64,000 bases of DNA from Hemibagrus wyckioides (taxonomy: Eukaryota; Chordata; Actinopteri; Siluriformes; Bagridae): contig NC_080717.1 in NCBI RefSeq assembly GCF_019097595.1, positions 9,874,836 through 9,938,835 on the forward strand, given 5' to 3'. Position 1 is the first letter of the stretch. Every line of letters begins with the position of its first letter. A program made the translations under genes and the position numbers. The notes beneath the pieces were generated by a model. That model was given only the letters and a program-made list of their open reading frames with translations. It did not search any database and was not told where the DNA came from. This document shows positions 63,501 through 64,000 of this stretch, in pieces.

Positions 63501-64000
63501 ATGTCGACGAATTTTACTGTAGGTCAGGGGCGTACAATCTTATCAAGGACTGGTCTGGGTGCAGGTTTTCAGTTTTCAGTCCAGTGACAGCTAAGATCAA
63601 CTGATTATACAGGTGAAATCAGGTAAAGCTCCTGCTCAATTAGTATGGAAAGCTGCACTCAAAACAGCCTGTTGAGGATAATCTGGAGCCCTGTGCTTTA
63701 GTGAATAATTCAGTGTTGTACTTTTGCACTGTTTGTTAATTAAGTCAGCAATAATCAAAATAGAACTGGAAAAATACTATTTGAAGAAATAGGCTTTAAA
63801 TACTTATCAACACATTTTTAGCTGAAAGTTTAACTCAATGTGGTGGTGTTTATTTGCAGCTGAATATTTTGTTTTCTTGAAAATTTGATTCCTCTGTAAT
63901 GTTTCATAATCGGTCATTTAATTTCTTTAGCTGCCCACTGACATGTCGATCAAATGGAATACAAAGATGAGAAAGACAGCAGGATATTGCATCACCGGCC
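57533..64000 (+). CDS. gcna: Germ cell nuclear acidic peptidase, 5' part (10 exons, runs off window)
   Basis: GCNA (ACRC) is a germline nuclear protein with a disordered acidic N-terminus and a C-terminal SprT-like metalloprotease domain that acts on DNA-protein crosslinks. Exons: 57533-57622, 58848-59031, 59110-59173, 59798-59847, 59931-59997, 61847-61923, 62074-62451, 62565-62724, 63016-63160, 63931->64000; phases agree throughout. It starts [18 protein letters not shown]. Repeated Ser/Asp/Glu patches follow, several beside hydrophobic runs ([14 protein letters not shown], and [12 protein letters not shown] in exon 7), which fit SUMO-interacting motifs as reported for GCNA. Exon 9 holds [11 protein letters not shown] and a basic helix leading to the SprT region. 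Exon 10 reads [15 protein letters not shown], typical of the start of the SprT domain. The HExxH zinc motif must lie beyond the window. Introns 1, 3 and 5 hold Tc1 elements. It lies 3.8 kb downstream of ogt copy B in the same orientation, as in human. Confidence 0.9.
57920..58414 (-). mobile_element. Internally deleted Tc1 in gcna intron 1
   Basis: CACCGATCAGG at the left and CCTGATCGGTG at the right form inverted ends, with TA on each side. The middle of the transposase is missing: the C-terminal block (GTTGCTGCCAGAACAGCCCT) passes directly to the N-terminal HTH block (TGTTCTGATCCAGTCGTCTA). A short local duplication of ACTTAAAGGATACTT-like sequence marks the deletion joint at about 58,108-58,141. 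Confidence 0.8.
59226..59595 (-). mobile_element. Truncated Tc1 in gcna intron 3
   Basis: Holds the N-terminal part of the same Tc1 transposase in minus orientation (reading [18 protein letters not shown], then [10 protein letters not shown]) and the right terminus CCTGATCGGTG followed by TA. The other half is missing, so no left terminal repeat exists. Confidence 0.75.
60392..61639 (-). mobile_element. Tc1-like transposon in gcna intron 5, one premature stop
   Basis: 29-bp inverted terminal repeats (60392-60420 and 61611-61639, one mismatch) and TA target duplications on each side. The minus-strand transposase reads without interruption for 314 residues (60645-61589): HTH region, GRPRKL linker, VLWSDESRF first aspartate block, [17 protein letters not shown] second aspartate block and [11 protein letters not shown] glutamate block. 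It then meets TAG where the sister copy has GAG, losing the last roughly 60 residues. All three catalytic acidic residues precede the stop. This is the youngest-looking mobile element here. Confidence 0.88.
63523..63697. mobile_element. Possible hAT-type MITE in gcna intron 9
   Basis: Starts CAGGGGCGTACAATCTTATC and ends GATAATCTGGAGCCCTGTG, imperfect inverted ends, around a GTGCAGGTTTTCAGT core that recurs in fish repeats. Target duplication is unclear. Confidence 0.4.

Overview
The window is from a teleost fish nuclear genome. It has AT-rich, intron-rich DNA, GT-AG splice sites, fish-type Tc1/mariner elements, tRNA-derived SINEs and an L2-like LINE end. A catfish or other otophysan is my guess from the transposon families; the sequence does not prove it. 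Three protein-coding genes can be supported, all on the + strand: two head-to-tail copies of O-GlcNAc transferase (ogt, copy A 23,370-36,238 and copy B 41,632-53,735) and the 5' part of the germ-cell nuclear acidic protease gene gcna/acrc (57,533 to beyond the window end). The OGT-GCNA order matches human Xq13.

Layout. 1-9,160: intergenic, no gene recognised. 9,160-10,330: 3' end of a minus-strand LINE. 10,340-11,327: intergenic with a long (AT)n tract. From about 11,328 a large tandem duplication begins. Unit A (about 11,328-37,620) and unit B (about 37,620-55,125) each carry a full ogt gene with diverged flanks. Unit A is larger because of copy-specific insertions: a fold-back Tc1 derivative with a SINE in its end, a second fold-back element that itself hosts a near-complete Tc1 and another repeat, and a Tc1 in ogt intron 1. 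It also keeps about 4 kb missing from unit B. Unit B has its own SINE and a decayed Tc1-like element. The A/B junction and the end of unit B both fall inside relics of one Tc1 family. 55,126-57,060 is repeat-rich spacer, followed by the gcna promoter and 10 visible gcna coding exons, with Tc1 copies in introns 1, 3 and 5.

Both ogt copies splice into a 22-exon, 1046-codon frame with every phase consistent, and both keep the residues expected of an active enzyme. The gene bodies are nearly identical, introns included, while the flanks and a central block (about 32-34.9 kb in copy A) are clearly more diverged. That mosaic suggests gene conversion. The few amino-acid differences lie in exons 16 and 18, and at all five sites copy B has the human-like residue. 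Both copies keep a 3 kb intron 4 (the position of the detained intron in mammalian OGT), two GC-AG introns, and a 16-nt candidate poison microexon in intron 7. These are the most interesting leads.
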